Assembly: GCA_938014245.1 (NCBI GenBank)
Contig: CALLSD010000048.1
Location: forward strand, 186,001-250,000
From: an uncultured Actinomyces sp.
GTDB lineage: Bacteria > Actinomycetota > Actinomycetes > Actinomycetales > Actinomycetaceae
Length of the DNA: 64,000 bases
Direction of reading: 5' to 3'
Of the stretch, positions 24,227 through 33,247 are shown in pieces. Made by a program: the position numbers and the translations under genes. The notes beneath the pieces were generated by a model, which saw only the letters and a program-made list of their open reading frames with translations, was not told the origin of the DNA and did not search any database. Positions within the stretch are counted from its first letter, which is position 1; each line of letters begins with the position of its first letter.

Positions 24227-25771
24227 ATGAGTACAGCAGCACCAACTGCAAAACGACGCACGCGCGATACCTGGACCAGTCAAACTGGTTTCCTACTGGC
24301 AGCAATTGGCTCCGCGATTGGTTTGGGCAACATTTGGCGATTCCCAGGAGTTGCCTACACCAACGGCGGTGGAGCATTCCTTGTTCCTTACCTCGTTGCC
24401 CTGCTTTTTGCCGGTATCCCGATCCTGTGGCTTGAATACGCTGTGGGCCACAAGTTCCGTGGAACGCCACCGTGGGCATTTCGTCGTATGAGCGTCAAGG
24501 GTGAATTCCTTGGCTGGTTCTGCGTCTTTATTTGTTTCGTCATCATCACCTACTACGCCGCTGTTGTTGCGTGGTCGAGTAGCTACGTTGTTTATTCGAT
24601 TAACGAGGCCTGGGGAAACGATTCGAAGACCTTCTTCCTTTCGTCCTTCCTTGGAACCGTAGGATCTGATGAATTTTCATGGACACCGGTCCTTGCTGTT
24701 TCTGTGCCGCTCCTCCTTGTGTGGGTCTGCATCCTGCTGATTGTCTCCTTCGGCGTCTCCAAGGGCGTTGAGAAGGCGAACAAGGTCTTCCTTCCCTTGC
24801 TTGTCGTCCTCTTCTTGGCACTCGTTGTGCGCGCGCTTTTCCTTCCCGGCGCACTCGAAGGCCTCAACGCTTTCTTCACACCGAATTGGAGTGCCTTGAC
24901 CGATTCCAAGGTGTGGATTGAAGCATTCGCGCAAATCTTCTTCTCGCTCTCCGTCGGTTTCGGCATCATGCTGACCTACGCCTCGTACCTCAAGAAGAAC
25001 TCGAACGTGACCGGCACCGCTCTCGTTGCGGGATTTGCAAATTCTTCCTTCGAGATTCTTGCAGGTATCGGCGTCTTCTCAGCCCTTGGCTTCATGGCTC
25101 ACACGCAAGGAGTTGCAGTTTCTGATCTCCAGGGACTGAGGGGCCCGATCCTGTCCTTCGTGACATTCCCGAAGATCATTTCCATGATGCCCGGTGGGCC
25201 GCTCTTCGGTGTTCTCTTCTTCTCCTCACTTGTCTTGGCGGGTATCACCTCCTTGCTCTCGCTGCTTCAGGTCGTTTCGGGCGCACTCCAGGACAAGTTC
25301 GCGATGCAACCAATTAAGGCCTCGCTGGTCATGGGAATCCCGGCAACGGTGATTTCACTGGCACTGTTCGGCACCCGTTCAGGACTCAACACACTCGATA
25401 TCGTCGATAACTTCATCAACAACGTCGGTGTCGTTGGTTGCGCGGTCGCAATGACGCTGTTCACTGCCTTGGTTCGTCCGCGTCTGGCGGGGCTGCGCAA
25501 ACACCTCAATTCCGTTTCTGCCCCGGCGATCCCGCCCGTTTGGGATTTTCTGGTTGGAATCGTTATTCCCGCAGTTCTCGCATTCATGCTCATTTCTTCA
25601 CTGATTACGAGCTTGCGAGAGGGATACGACGAATACGCGACCTACTTAGTGACGATCTTCGGATGGGGATCGGTGGCATTCGCCCTCATCGCCTCTGCGA
25701 TTCTCACTCTTGTTCCCTGGTCGCATCCTCAGCGCACCTCGACAACCCCCACTGATCAGGAGATGGCATGA
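24227..25771 (+). CDS. metP: sodium-dependent neurotransmitter-symporter family transporter, MetP-like
   Basis: A 514-residue SNF-family symporter with about 12 helices. TM1 carries the signature GFLLAAIGSAIGLGNIWRFPGVAYTNGGGAFLVPY in two parts around the substrate and sodium sites. Shine-Dalgarno AAGGAAACGT. The tiny gene overlapping its stop encodes a MetS-like small subunit, which points to methionine/alanine import as known for MetPS of Corynebacterium glutamicum. That substrate assignment is from context and fits the metF-metE theme. Confidence 0.85.
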   Translation: MSTAAPTAKRRTRDTWTSQTGFLLAAIGSAIGLGNIWRFPGVAYTNGGGAFLVPYLVALLFAGIPILWLEYAVGHKFRGTPPWAFRRMSVKGEFLGWFCVFICFVIITYYAAVVAWSSSYVVYSINEAWGNDSKTFFLSSFLGTVGSDEFSWTPVLAVSVPLLLVWVCILLIVSFGVSKGVEKANKVFLPLLVVLFLALVVRALFLPGALEGLNAFFTPNWSALTDSKVWIEAFAQIFFSLSVGFGIMLTYASYLKKNSNVTGTALVAGFANSSFEILAGIGVFSALGFMAHTQGVAVSDLQGLRGPILSFVTFPKIISMMPGGPLFGVLFFSSLVLAGITSLLSLLQVVSGALQDKFAMQPIKASLVMGIPATVISLALFGTRSGLNTLDIVDNFINNVGVVGCAVAMTLFTALVRPRLAGLRKHLNSVSAPAIPPVWDFLVGIVIPAVLAFMLISSLITSLREGYDEYATYLVTIFGWGSVAFALIASAILTLVPWSHPQRTSTTPTDQEMA

Positions 25772-25920
25772 ACGCCGTTGCTATTATCATGATGCTCGTC
25801 ACCGTGCTTTTGGTGTGGGGAGGACTTGTTGCTTCACTCGTGATGCTTCGACTCCTGCCGACTCCTGGCGAGGACGAGGCTGAAACAACCGCTCCTATTA
25901 CGGAGCCCAACTCACGATAG
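25768..25920 (+). CDS. metS: MetS-type small subunit of NSS transporter (50 aa)
   Basis: ATG 25768 overlaps the stop of the symporter (ATGA) and runs 50 codons to TAG 25918-25920. One membrane helix (residues 4-29, NAVAIIMMLVTVLLVWGG...) is followed by LRLLPTPGEDE and an acidic/Thr tail, the layout of MetS small subunits. It is required with MetP in the known family. Confidence 0.8.
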   Translation: MNAVAIIMMLVTVLLVWGGLVASLVMLRLLPTPGEDEAETTAPITEPNSR

Positions 25921-25928
25921 GGGATAGC

Positions 25929-26690
25929 GTGCGCCTCGTAGCTTTCGACCTTGATGACACATTGGCTCCTTCGAAGTCCGCGCTTCCAGCTGCGATGGCT
26001 GAGCAACTACGCGCACTTTTAGATGTCGTTCCTGTGTGTGTCATTTCAGGTGGGGAGTTCGGCCAATTTCGCGCACAGTTGCTGGAGAATCTGGATGCAA
26101 CTTCCGAGCAGCTTTCGAAACTTCACCTCATGCCAACCTGCGGTACGCGTTACTATCGCTGGAATGCGGATCACTCCAACTGGGATCAGGTCTATGCGAA
26201 TGATCTGAGTCAGGACGAACGTGAGCGCGCAATTAAGTCGCTACGCCAGCGCGCTCATGAACAGGGAGTGTGGGAAGCACAGCCATGGGGCGAGATCATC
26301 GAAGACCGAGGATCACAGATCACTTTTTCTGCCCTTGGCCAGCAGGCTCCTCTCGAGGCGAAACGCGCATGGGATCCTAGCGGAGACAAAAAACGTAAGC
26401 TGCGGGACGCTGTTGCTTTGGACGTTCCTGATCTTGAAGTCCGTGCAGGCGGCTCAACGTCGGTCGATATCACCCGTCGTGGAATCGACAAAGCCTATGG
26501 AATGGCAAAGCTTGTTGAGATGACGGGGATTGCCCCACAGGACATGCTCTTCATTGGCGATCGCCTTGACGAGGCAGGCAACGACTATCCGGTTAAGGCC
26601 GCAGGGTATCCAACGCGTCCTGTTTCCGGCTGGGAAGAGTGCGTCGACGTTATAGCTCAGATCGTTTCTGAGCTTTCTGGGCGAGCTTAG
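25929..26690 (+). CDS. HAD-IIB family phosphatase
   Basis: A 253-residue haloacid-dehalogenase phosphohydrolase with a type IIB cap. Motif I is AFDLDDTLAPSK (nucleophile Asp near residue 6), motif II VISGG, the motif III lysine lies in the GIDKAYGM region, and motif IV is FIGDRLDEAGNDYPV. The cap (about 80-180) resembles phosphomannomutase/sucrose-phosphatase-like members. GTG start 8 bp after metS, so probably the last gene of that operon. Substrate unknown. Its 3' end overlaps the convergent methyltransferase by 4 bp. Confidence 0.85.
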   Translation: MRLVAFDLDDTLAPSKSALPAAMAEQLRALLDVVPVCVISGGEFGQFRAQLLENLDATSEQLSKLHLMPTCGTRYYRWNADHSNWDQVYANDLSQDERERAIKSLRQRAHEQGVWEAQPWGEIIEDRGSQITFSALGQQAPLEAKRAWDPSGDKKRKLRDAVALDVPDLEVRAGGSTSVDITRRGIDKAYGMAKLVEMTGIAPQDMLFIGDRLDEAGNDYPVKAAGYPTRPVSGWEECVDVIAQIVSELSGRA

Positions 26691-27547
26691 TTCCCAATTG
26701 TGCGTGTTGCCCACAGGGCAACCGCACTTGCTGCTGCGACGTTGAGTGAATCAACCCCACCCATCATGGGAATTCGAACAACGTAATCAGTCTGGGCGAG
26801 TGTGCTCTTTTTGAGGCCGTCCCCCTCGGTGCCCATGATGAGTGCGAGACGTGCGTCTGGTGCGGTCATCGCCGGCATCGTGATGAATTCGTCGAGGCTT
26901 ACAGAATCATCACTCAATGCAAGAGAAGCAAGGGTAAAGCCTGCGGCGTGTAATTCATCTTTTGCCGGCCACTTGTCGAGTCTGGTCCATGGAACTTGAA
27001 ACACGGTCCCCATGGATACTCGTACTGAGCGCCTGTACAAAGGATCTGCACACTGCGGCGTGACGAGCACGGCATCGGCGCCCAAAGCAGCAGCACTTCG
27101 GAAAGCCGCGCCGACGTTCGTATGATCGACCAGGTCTTCCAAGATCAGCACACGCTTGGGGCCTTCTCCCAAGGAACTCAGCAGCTCAGTGACGGCTTGG
27201 AGCTCAGGGCGTTGCATTGCCGCGAGCGCTCCGCGGTGGAGGTGAAATCCCGTAATCGATTCGAGTAGCTCTTCAGGAGCGATAAAGACGGGAGTGCCGC
27301 CGCCGTCGGCTGCGCCGAGGAAGTGTTCAAGAAGTGGCTCAAGATCGGGGAGCCAACGGGGTGCCATCATCAAGGACCGTGGGCGATGTCCTGCCTCAAG
27401 AGCGCGAATGATGACGTTCGTGGATTCTGCCATGTATAAGCCGCGCTCAACTTCCAGACTTTTACGCAGGTTGACGTCCGTCATGGAGGTGTAATCGGCA
27501 AGACGAGGGTGATCTGGTGCGGATAGGGCTGTCAGTTCAATGAGCAT
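26687..27547 (-). CDS. TrmH/SpoU family RNA 2'-O-methyltransferase
   Basis: A 286-residue SPOUT enzyme. An N-terminal substrate-binding part (1-115) precedes the knot domain: motif 1 DHTNVGAAFRSAAALGADAVL, motif 2 LALIMGTEGDGL and motif 3 MGGVDSLNVAAASAVAL. It methylates a ribose in rRNA or tRNA using S-adenosylmethionine; the exact target cannot be read from sequence. Confidence 0.9.
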   Translation of the reverse strand: MLIELTALSAPDHPRLADYTSMTDVNLRKSLEVERGLYMAESTNVIIRALEAGHRPRSLMMAPRWLPDLEPLLEHFLGAADGGGTPVFIAPEELLESITGFHLHRGALAAMQRPELQAVTELLSSLGEGPKRVLILEDLVDHTNVGAAFRSAAALGADAVLVTPQCADPLYRRSVRVSMGTVFQVPWTRLDKWPAKDELHAAGFTLASLALSDDSVSLDEFITMPAMTAPDARLALIMGTEGDGLKKSTLAQTDYVVRIPMMGGVDSLNVAAASAVALWATRTIGN

Positions 27548-27578
27548 TCCTTCATTGTGCCACGCCTGCTAGTTCGCA

Positions 27579-28094
27579 TCAGTCCCACCATAGCCACCAA
27601 CCGGGACCGTGAGCCTCGTCCATACACGCGATCGGTTCGCATTCGTCCGGCCTGCAATAGCCATCGAATCCCAATCGCTCTTGAAGGCGTTCCCACACAC
27701 CATCTTCGTAGATCAGTGCCCAGGGAGAGTCCTGATAGTCGCGAGCTGAGGAGTCCTCGATGTACACGGAATCGATGCTCATTCGTTCATCCCATCGCGG
27801 AGAAAGAACCAGATAACCTCCGAGGAGTACATGCGAATCGGCGAATGCTGCCTCAAAGAACAAATCGAGCGGCGGTGCATTGTTTTGACGATCTGCAAGG
27901 TTATCAACGGGGAGAAGTGGGCGTACTTCCTGTGCGATACGTCCGTTTACACCCGAAAAACGTGCAAAGTCTGCACAGATGCTGGGGGAGTCAACATAGG
28001 GACGCATGAGTTGCAAAATGCCATTGTCTTCGATCCAACCGGAAGCTCCGTACAGGCCGCTCGTTGGTAGTGACGCAAGAGAATGGGATGCCAT
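27579..28094 (-). CDS. conserved-looking hypothetical protein (171 aa)
   Basis: No family recognised. An acidic, Trp-rich, soluble protein ending in a PGWWLWWD tail. The start at 28094 is chosen because AAAGGA lies 8 nt upstream; the longer frame to 28169 has no such site. It lies between an RNA methyltransferase and a DUF3043 gene, all on the minus strand but separated from the latter by a terminator, so it probably has its own promoter. Confidence 0.65.
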   Translation of the reverse strand: MASHSLASLPTSGLYGASGWIEDNGILQLMRPYVDSPSICADFARFSGVNGRIAQEVRPLLPVDNLADRQNNAPPLDLFFEAAFADSHVLLGGYLVLSPRWDERMSIDSVYIEDSSARDYQDSPWALIYEDGVWERLQERLGFDGYCRPDECEPIACMDEAHGPGWWLWWD

Positions 28095-28212
28095 CGGAAA
28101 GGTCCTTTCGTGAAGAGTGATGGCATCAGTCTGCGCTTGCGCACAACTGCGCTGCGGAGCGCTGAACAAACCTGTGGAAAACGCCGATAGGAGTGCAGGC
28201 TGTGGATAAAAC

Positions 28213-28244
28213 TGGTGGGTATCAGCAACAGCTGATACCCACCA
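28213..28244 (-). terminator. terminator of the DUF3043 gene
   Basis: TGGTGGGTATCAGC (28213-28226) pairs perfectly with GCTGATACCCACCA (28231-28244) around a 4-nt loop. On the minus strand it is followed by GTTTTATCC. Confidence 0.8.
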
Positions 28245-28264
28245 CTCAAAAACCTAGATGTCGG

Positions 28265-28882
28265 TTACCTCGTTGGGAACTGCCCACGAGCAACCTGTGG
28301 GCGAGGCGAACGCCATGGGCGAAGCATAATTGCCCGTGAAAAAACATAGAACCACATACGGGGCGGGATCTTCTCGCGCGGGTGAACTTCACCAAGCCTG
28401 CGCTTAATCTTCCGCCAGACAATCGTGGCCTCAACGATTGCAATCAAGAACAGTCCGTACATGATCAGCATGACGATGAAGAGTGCGCGCTGAGCAAGAT
28501 CTGAAGTTGACGAGAAGAACGACACCGCGAAGAAGACGACGAAGAAGACGATCATCACAGGAAACACGAATTCCGATGCCGAGCGACGAGCGTCGATCCA
28601 GTCACGGGTAAAACGCTTGACTGTGCCCTTGTCACGCAAAGGCATGTAGCGTTCATCGCCGGTAACCAAGGCTTCTTGCTCGAGGCGGTCGCGTTCAGCT
28701 CGCATGGCACGTGCGCGCTCACGTGCAGCCTTCTTTGCTGCTTTACGATCAGCGACGATCAAGGAGTGATCATTACGGGCCTGCGCAGCCTTGCGCGTAG
28801 GAGTCGGACCGCTCTTTGTACGGTCACTCGCAGCGCGAGTTCGAGGCGTTTCTTCGGGTTCTGACTTCTTTGAACTCAACAC
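28265..28882 (-). CDS. DUF3043 family membrane protein
   Basis: An actinobacterial protein of unknown function. From GTG 28882 it has 205 residues: a basic N-terminus with the PTPTRKAAQARN family motif, a Lys/Arg-rich stretch, GDERYMPLRDKGTVKRFTRDWIDAR (given in family order), then two membrane helices (about 110-128 and 138-162) and a basic tail. The in-frame ATG at 28921 would add 13 poorly conserved-looking residues. Both ends look cytoplasmic. Confidence 0.85.
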   Translation of the reverse strand: MLSSKKSEPEETPRTRAASDRTKSGPTPTRKAAQARNDHSLIVADRKAAKKAARERARAMRAERDRLEQEALVTGDERYMPLRDKGTVKRFTRDWIDARRSASEFVFPVMIVFFVVFFAVSFFSSTSDLAQRALFIVMLIMYGLFLIAIVEATIVWRKIKRRLGEVHPREKIPPRMWFYVFSRAIMLRPWRSPRPQVARGQFPTR

Positions 28883-28980
28883 GCTTCTAAGGGTAATAGA
28901 TAGCAGAGTCGATCGGCACATTGACCAGGCCTTAACCGCGCACTGATACAGGTCGCCTCAGAAGCGATACGCTTGGATAC

Positions 28981-30333
28981 ATGGCTATTGACGAACTTCG
29001 TGAGCGCCTCGACGCGCTCTTCCCACAATTGGTCGACGAGCTTTCACAGCTTGTTGCAATTCCTTCGGTTTCTTCCGATCCCTCTCACAACGCTGACGTT
29101 GAACGCTCGGCTGAACATATTCGTTCTCGTTTCGAGGCACTGGGTCTGGATGCCCAGATTCATTCCGTCACCACTCCTGAGGGAGTACAGGGCAAGCCCG
29201 CAATTCTTGCACGCTCTGCACATATTGAGGGTGCCCCCACGGTTTTGCTCTACGCGCACCATGATGTCCAGCCCACGGGCGACCTTGCACGTTGGCACTC
29301 TGATCCTTGGAAGACGGTCGTCAAGGGCGATCGTATTTATGGTCGCGGCACGTCAGATGACGGCGCAGGTGTCATCGTTCACCTTGGTTCTTTGTCTCTC
29401 CTGGGCAAGGAGCTGAGCGCGAACGTCGTCGTGTACATCGAAGGCGAAGAAGAGATCGGTTCGCCCTCCTTCACTCACTTCCTTGAGACCTACCGTGATC
29501 AGCTCGAGGCAGACGTCATTATCGTCACCGATTCTGACAACTGGAAGGTTGGAGAACCCGCAGTAACGACCAGCTTGCGGGGTAATTGCGCATTTACCGT
29601 TGACCTGACGATTGCCGATCACGCGGTTCACTCGGGAATGTTCGGCGGCCCAATGATCGATGCTGCCACCTGTGCTGCTCTGCTCGTTTCCTCCCTCTAC
29701 GACAAGGACGGAAATATCGTTGTTGAGGGGCTGGGCGGCGACGACCACGCCGAGGTGGATTGGCCCGAAGACGAATTCCGGGCAGCTAGCGGAATGCTCG
29801 ATCAGGTGCGCCTGGCCGGAAGCGGTGATTTGGCAGCACGTACGTGGACAAAGCCTTCGGTGTCGCTGATCGGATTCGATACGACTTCGGTTGCGAACTC
29901 CTCTAATACGATCATTCCTCATGTTCGCTTCCGTCTGTCGATGCGCACAGTGCCCGGCGTGGACCCGCGTCAAGCAATGGAAGCGATCGAGAAGCACTTG
30001 TTTGAGCACGCGCCCTTCGGTGCTCGCGTGGAGATTTCTGATCGAGATCTTGGCCCTGGCTACCTTGCCGATGTCGATTCTCCGGTTTCTCATGTCGTCA
30101 AGCAAGCTCTCACTGATGCCTGGGGCGTTCAGGCCGTCAATATTGGTGTTGGCGGTTCGATTCCCTTCATTTCAGAGTTCCAAGAGACCTTCCCCCACGC
30201 GCAGGTCGTTGTCACTGGCGTTGAGGATCCTCTGACAAACGCGCACTCCGAGGACGAGTCTCAGTCGCTCTCTGACCTGAAAGCTGCTGTGCTCGCCGAG
30301 GCCTTGGTGCTCACACGCTTGGCGCGCAAGTAA
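28981..30333 (+). CDS. M20 family dipeptidase
   Basis: A 450-residue zinc peptidase with a central dimerisation domain. Metal ligands are visible in YAHHDVQP (His/Asp) and GRGTSDDGA (Asp), with the catalytic EGEEEIGS and a C-terminal HSEDES His. It cleaves dipeptides or Xaa-peptides in the cytosol. ATG lies 7 nt after TACGCT, so the message may be leaderless. The glycerate kinase-like gene starts directly after its stop. Confidence 0.92.
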   Translation: MAIDELRERLDALFPQLVDELSQLVAIPSVSSDPSHNADVERSAEHIRSRFEALGLDAQIHSVTTPEGVQGKPAILARSAHIEGAPTVLLYAHHDVQPTGDLARWHSDPWKTVVKGDRIYGRGTSDDGAGVIVHLGSLSLLGKELSANVVVYIEGEEEIGSPSFTHFLETYRDQLEADVIIVTDSDNWKVGEPAVTTSLRGNCAFTVDLTIADHAVHSGMFGGPMIDAATCAALLVSSLYDKDGNIVVEGLGGDDHAEVDWPEDEFRAASGMLDQVRLAGSGDLAARTWTKPSVSLIGFDTTSVANSSNTIIPHVRFRLSMRTVPGVDPRQAMEAIEKHLFEHAPFGARVEISDRDLGPGYLADVDSPVSHVVKQALTDAWGVQAVNIGVGGSIPFISEFQETFPHAQVVVTGVEDPLTNAHSEDESQSLSDLKAAVLAEALVLTRLARK

Positions 30334-31287
30334 GTGGGCCGACTCCTAATTTCGGGGCATTGGGGAGGGGATCGTAATCCTCTCCCCATCCTCGATTTAC
30401 TTGCGCGAGGTTTTCAATCCCTTGCGCCGACTTGGCAGACGCAGTGTGCCCCCTTTGGCCTTGGGCGCGCCTTTGTCGAGGCCATGCGTTCCCACGCGGG
30501 TATTGCAGTGCTTTCAACTGCCGAGGAGGCGGACCTAAGAGTTTTAGGCGCGCGCTATCGCGACGCGATTCTTGCAGGAAAGACTCCTGCTTTGGAAGGT
30601 GGGCATCTCGCGCATACCGACGGGGGAGTCGCCTTTCTCGAAGGGCTTTCAGGGCTCAGCCGCGCGGATTATTCTGACTTCGACCGTTGGTTTTTCTCCG
30701 CGATCGAGCAGTCACGAGTATTGTGCAGGCGCGGCGATTTCTACGCTGCTTTTTCGAGTGCGAGGCCTCTCTTTGGTCCCTCGTCGACGCTTGCTCTTAA
30801 TCCCGACCTGACGCTACGAAGCGATGCAGATGCGGACTTTAGTCGCCAATGGATGCGCCTCTTGCACCAAGTTGCACAACCGTATCTTCCCCTTCAAGGT
30901 CAGCCGGCCTCGTTAGTGGAGCCGGGGCGGATCGCAGGATCAGGGGCAAGCGGGGGAGCAGGTGCTGTGATCTCAGCGTTGGGAGGAAGGCTGATCTCTG
31001 ATGGGGATTTCCTTGCCTACCATACGCATCTTCAATCCCTTCTTGCTGAGGTCGACCTCGTGATCATTCTTGAGCCCGAACTGCACTCTCCGCTCCTTGC
31101 TGAGTCGACGCTTCCAACGCTTACCGAGGCCGCGGCACATTTTGCGCTTCCCGTTCTCGCAGTTGCTCGGAGTTCATCGCTTTCAGCTCATGAGCGAGCC
31201 GAATGGGGCATCCATGGAGTGTTAACTGACGAAAATGAGGATTTTGAAGCTCTTGGCCAGCGAGCGGCGCGAACATGGGCGAATTAA
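30334..31287 (+). CDS. glycerate kinase family protein
   Basis: 317 residues resembling the GlxK/GarK glycerate kinase fold, recognised mainly by the nucleotide-loop-like SGASGGAGAVISALGGRL near residue 205 and a C-terminal region VDLVIILEPELH...PVLAVARS. It is shorter and more divergent than standard glycerate kinases (about 370-380 residues), so activity is uncertain. Begins with GTG right after the dipeptidase stop, so translation is likely coupled. Confidence 0.7.
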   Translation: MGRLLISGHWGGDRNPLPILDLLARGFQSLAPTWQTQCAPFGLGRAFVEAMRSHAGIAVLSTAEEADLRVLGARYRDAILAGKTPALEGGHLAHTDGGVAFLEGLSGLSRADYSDFDRWFFSAIEQSRVLCRRGDFYAAFSSARPLFGPSSTLALNPDLTLRSDADADFSRQWMRLLHQVAQPYLPLQGQPASLVEPGRIAGSGASGGAGAVISALGGRLISDGDFLAYHTHLQSLLAEVDLVIILEPELHSPLLAESTLPTLTEAAAHFALPVLAVARSSSLSAHERAEWGIHGVLTDENEDFEALGQRAARTWAN

Positions 31288-31381
31288 ATGAGGCCTCGCT
31301 CTCAGCTTAGAAAATGGCGTCAATCCATGACTAGCCGTAGGCTAGAACCATTACTGCAAACCCAACACATGAAGGAGCAGC

Positions 31382-31735
31382 ATGTCTGAGAACACCACTG
31401 AGACTGCAACCCACGAGGTCATCTTGACTGATGTCGCCGCACAGAAGGTCAAGAGCCTTCTCGAGCAGGAAGGCCGCGATGACCTTCGCCTGCGCGTCGC
31501 GGTCCAACCCGGAGGCTGTTCCGGACTCATCTATCAGCTCTACTTTGATGATCGTTTGCTTGATGGTGATGCCGTTCGCGATTTCGACGGCGTTGAGGTT
31601 GTCGTTGACCGCATGAGCGTTCCCTACCTGGCGGGAGCAACGATCGACTTCTCTGACACCATCGAACGTCAGGGATTCACCATTGACAACCCCAATGCGC
31701 AGAACACCTGCGCATGCGGCGAATCTTTCGCCTGA
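31382..31735 (+). CDS. erpA: iron-sulfur cluster insertion protein
   Basis: An A-type carrier of 117 residues that passes Fe-S clusters to apo-proteins. The three cysteines are in place: Cys in PGGCSGL near residue 46 and two in NTCACGESF at the C-terminus. Good Shine-Dalgarno AAGGAGC. It is 10 bp upstream of a lipoprotein gene, possibly co-transcribed. Confidence 0.92.
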   Translation: MSENTTETATHEVILTDVAAQKVKSLLEQEGRDDLRLRVAVQPGGCSGLIYQLYFDDRLLDGDAVRDFDGVEVVVDRMSVPYLAGATIDFSDTIERQGFTIDNPNAQNTCACGESFA

Positions 31736-31745
31736 TCGGAGAAAA

Positions 31746-32717
31746 GTGAAGAAGCTTTCTGTTTTCGGTGCCCTGCTACTGAGCTGCACCCTGGCACTGA
31801 GTGCCTGCTCGGGGCAATCCAAGAACTCCCAATCGGCCTCGGCGAGTGCTTCAACAAGCGCGTCTTCGTCGGCTTCATCTTCAGCAGGTGCGCCGAAGGT
31901 TGATCGCTCCGGTCAAGGAAATTTCCCGGAGGTTACCGGGGGATTCGGTGAAAAGCCGGAAATTAAGGCCGGATCAGGATCGGTTGGTGACGCCATTCTG
32001 GTGAAAACCCTGCACCAGGGTAATGGCGCGACTGTCGGCTTGGATGACATCGTTCAGGTGAACTACGCGGGCGCTCTTTTCAAGGAAGGAACGGTCTTTG
32101 ACTCTTCCTTCGCTGATGGACGCACCCCGATTGCCTTCAGTCTGAATCAGGTTATTAAGGGCTGGAAGTACGGCCTTGCTGAAGCACACGTCGGTGACCG
32201 CGTTGAACTCGTTATTCCGTCACAGTGGGGATACGGAGCTAAAGGTGCAGGTTCGTCGATTCCGCCAAACGCTGATTTGGTCTTCGTCGTCGATATCTTG
32301 GGTACCGTTAATCCCTCAGACACTTCGGCATTGACGAAGGCAACACCTACTGGAAATGAACTTCCCGCAGGTATTACCGTGACCGGCGACTTGGGAAGTG
32401 AACCGAAGATCACTTTCGGTGAAAGTGCCCCCACTGAAGACGCCAAGATCGTCATCGCTGAAGGCAAGGGCGAGAAGGTCACTATCGGCTCGACCGTTGT
32501 TTACCAGGCAGTCGGTGCCACTTTCGGTGCCGATAGCAAGACTCAATCCAGTTGGAGTGAGGCTGGCGGTCAAGTTACGACTGTTGCGCAGGGGAACCAG
32601 CTCGTCGACTTCACCGCTGGTTCACGTGTGCTTCTTGTTGGCGCAGGAAACGCAGCTCAAGGCGCGGCTTCTCAGGCAGTTGTCGTGGATATTATCGCGG
32701 TGATTCCCGCGAAGTAA
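31746..32717 (+). CDS. FKBP-type peptidyl-prolyl isomerase lipoprotein
   Basis: 323 residues from GTG 31746 (GGAGAAAA upstream). Signal peptide with lipobox LSAC near residue 20, a Ser/Ala-rich spacer, then a full FKBP domain (about 90-185) with VQVNYAGALFKEGTVFDSS, VIKGWKYGLAEAHVGDRVELVIP and GYGAKGAG. A second, degenerate domain of similar length follows to the C-terminus. Acts on folding of exported proteins at the membrane outer face. It ends at a hairpin. Confidence 0.9.
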   Translation: MKKLSVFGALLLSCTLALSACSGQSKNSQSASASASTSASSSASSSAGAPKVDRSGQGNFPEVTGGFGEKPEIKAGSGSVGDAILVKTLHQGNGATVGLDDIVQVNYAGALFKEGTVFDSSFADGRTPIAFSLNQVIKGWKYGLAEAHVGDRVELVIPSQWGYGAKGAGSSIPPNADLVFVVDILGTVNPSDTSALTKATPTGNELPAGITVTGDLGSEPKITFGESAPTEDAKIVIAEGKGEKVTIGSTVVYQAVGATFGADSKTQSSWSEAGGQVTTVAQGNQLVDFTAGSRVLLVGAGNAAQGAASQAVVVDIIAVIPAK

Positions 32718-32757
32718 ATTTTCGCGGCAAAGGCCGCCTGTCGCCTGAAGACAGAGC

Positions 32758-32789
32758 AAGTGGGGAGTTGGAAAACCAACTCCCCACTT
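32758..32789. terminator. hairpin after the FKBP gene
   Basis: AAGTGGGGAGTTGG (32758-32771) pairs perfectly with CCAACTCCCCACTT (32776-32789) around an AAAA loop. A T tract is absent, but the stem is strong and lies at the end of the transcription unit. Confidence 0.7.
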
Positions 32790-32850
32790 CCGCATTCAAA
32801 AGTGGTTAGAATACCCTGAGTAACGATTTCTTAGCGTTGAGGAGCGCATC

Positions 32851-33243
32851 GTGAGTGAAACGCCTGTGAAGGTCTTGGTATTCAGTGATAATTCGTCTAC
32901 TCGCCAGGCAGTGATCACAGGCGTCGGATTCAAGGCCTCGAAAGATACTGCTCCCATTGAATGGCTTGAGGCTGCCACCTCTTTCGGTGTTTTTGAACTT
33001 GTCGATTCCCACGATATTGCCGTCCTCGTGCTTGATGGAGAGACACAAAAAGAAGGCGGTATGTCGGTCGCTAAAGAACTGGCAAATACCCGTGAGAACC
33101 TTCCGCCGATCCTCATGCTCACTGCGCGTCCGCAGGATCAATGGCTCGCGACTTGGGCTGGTGCTAGCCGAATTGTGAGCGCACCTCTCGATCCTCAAGA
33201 GCTGCAAGAGAACCTCGCCGAATTACTGCGCGCTCGCCGCTAA
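32851..33243 (+). CDS. orphan response-regulator receiver protein
   Basis: A 130-residue single receiver-like domain, similar in plan to mycobacterial Rv3143. It has Asp13 in VFSDN (only one acidic residue of the usual pair), a candidate phospho-Asp62 in VLVLDGE, and MLTARPQD at the Thr position. The conserved Lys before the last helix is replaced (SAPLDPQEL instead of KP). Phosphorylation may therefore be weak or absent. No kinase is adjacent. Shine-Dalgarno GAGGAG, GTG start. Confidence 0.75.
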   Translation: MSETPVKVLVFSDNSSTRQAVITGVGFKASKDTAPIEWLEAATSFGVFELVDSHDIAVLVLDGETQKEGGMSVAKELANTRENLPPILMLTARPQDQWLATWAGASRIVSAPLDPQELQENLAELLRARR

Positions 33244-33247
33244 GCGC

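Noticed and set aside
28172..28209. DnaA-box-like TGTGGATAA with a near match TGTGGAAAA (also two TTTTCCACA at 9482-9490 and 9510-9518)
   Set aside because: One perfect box and scattered near matches without an AT-rich unwinding region or dnaA/dnaN neighbours; not an origin.
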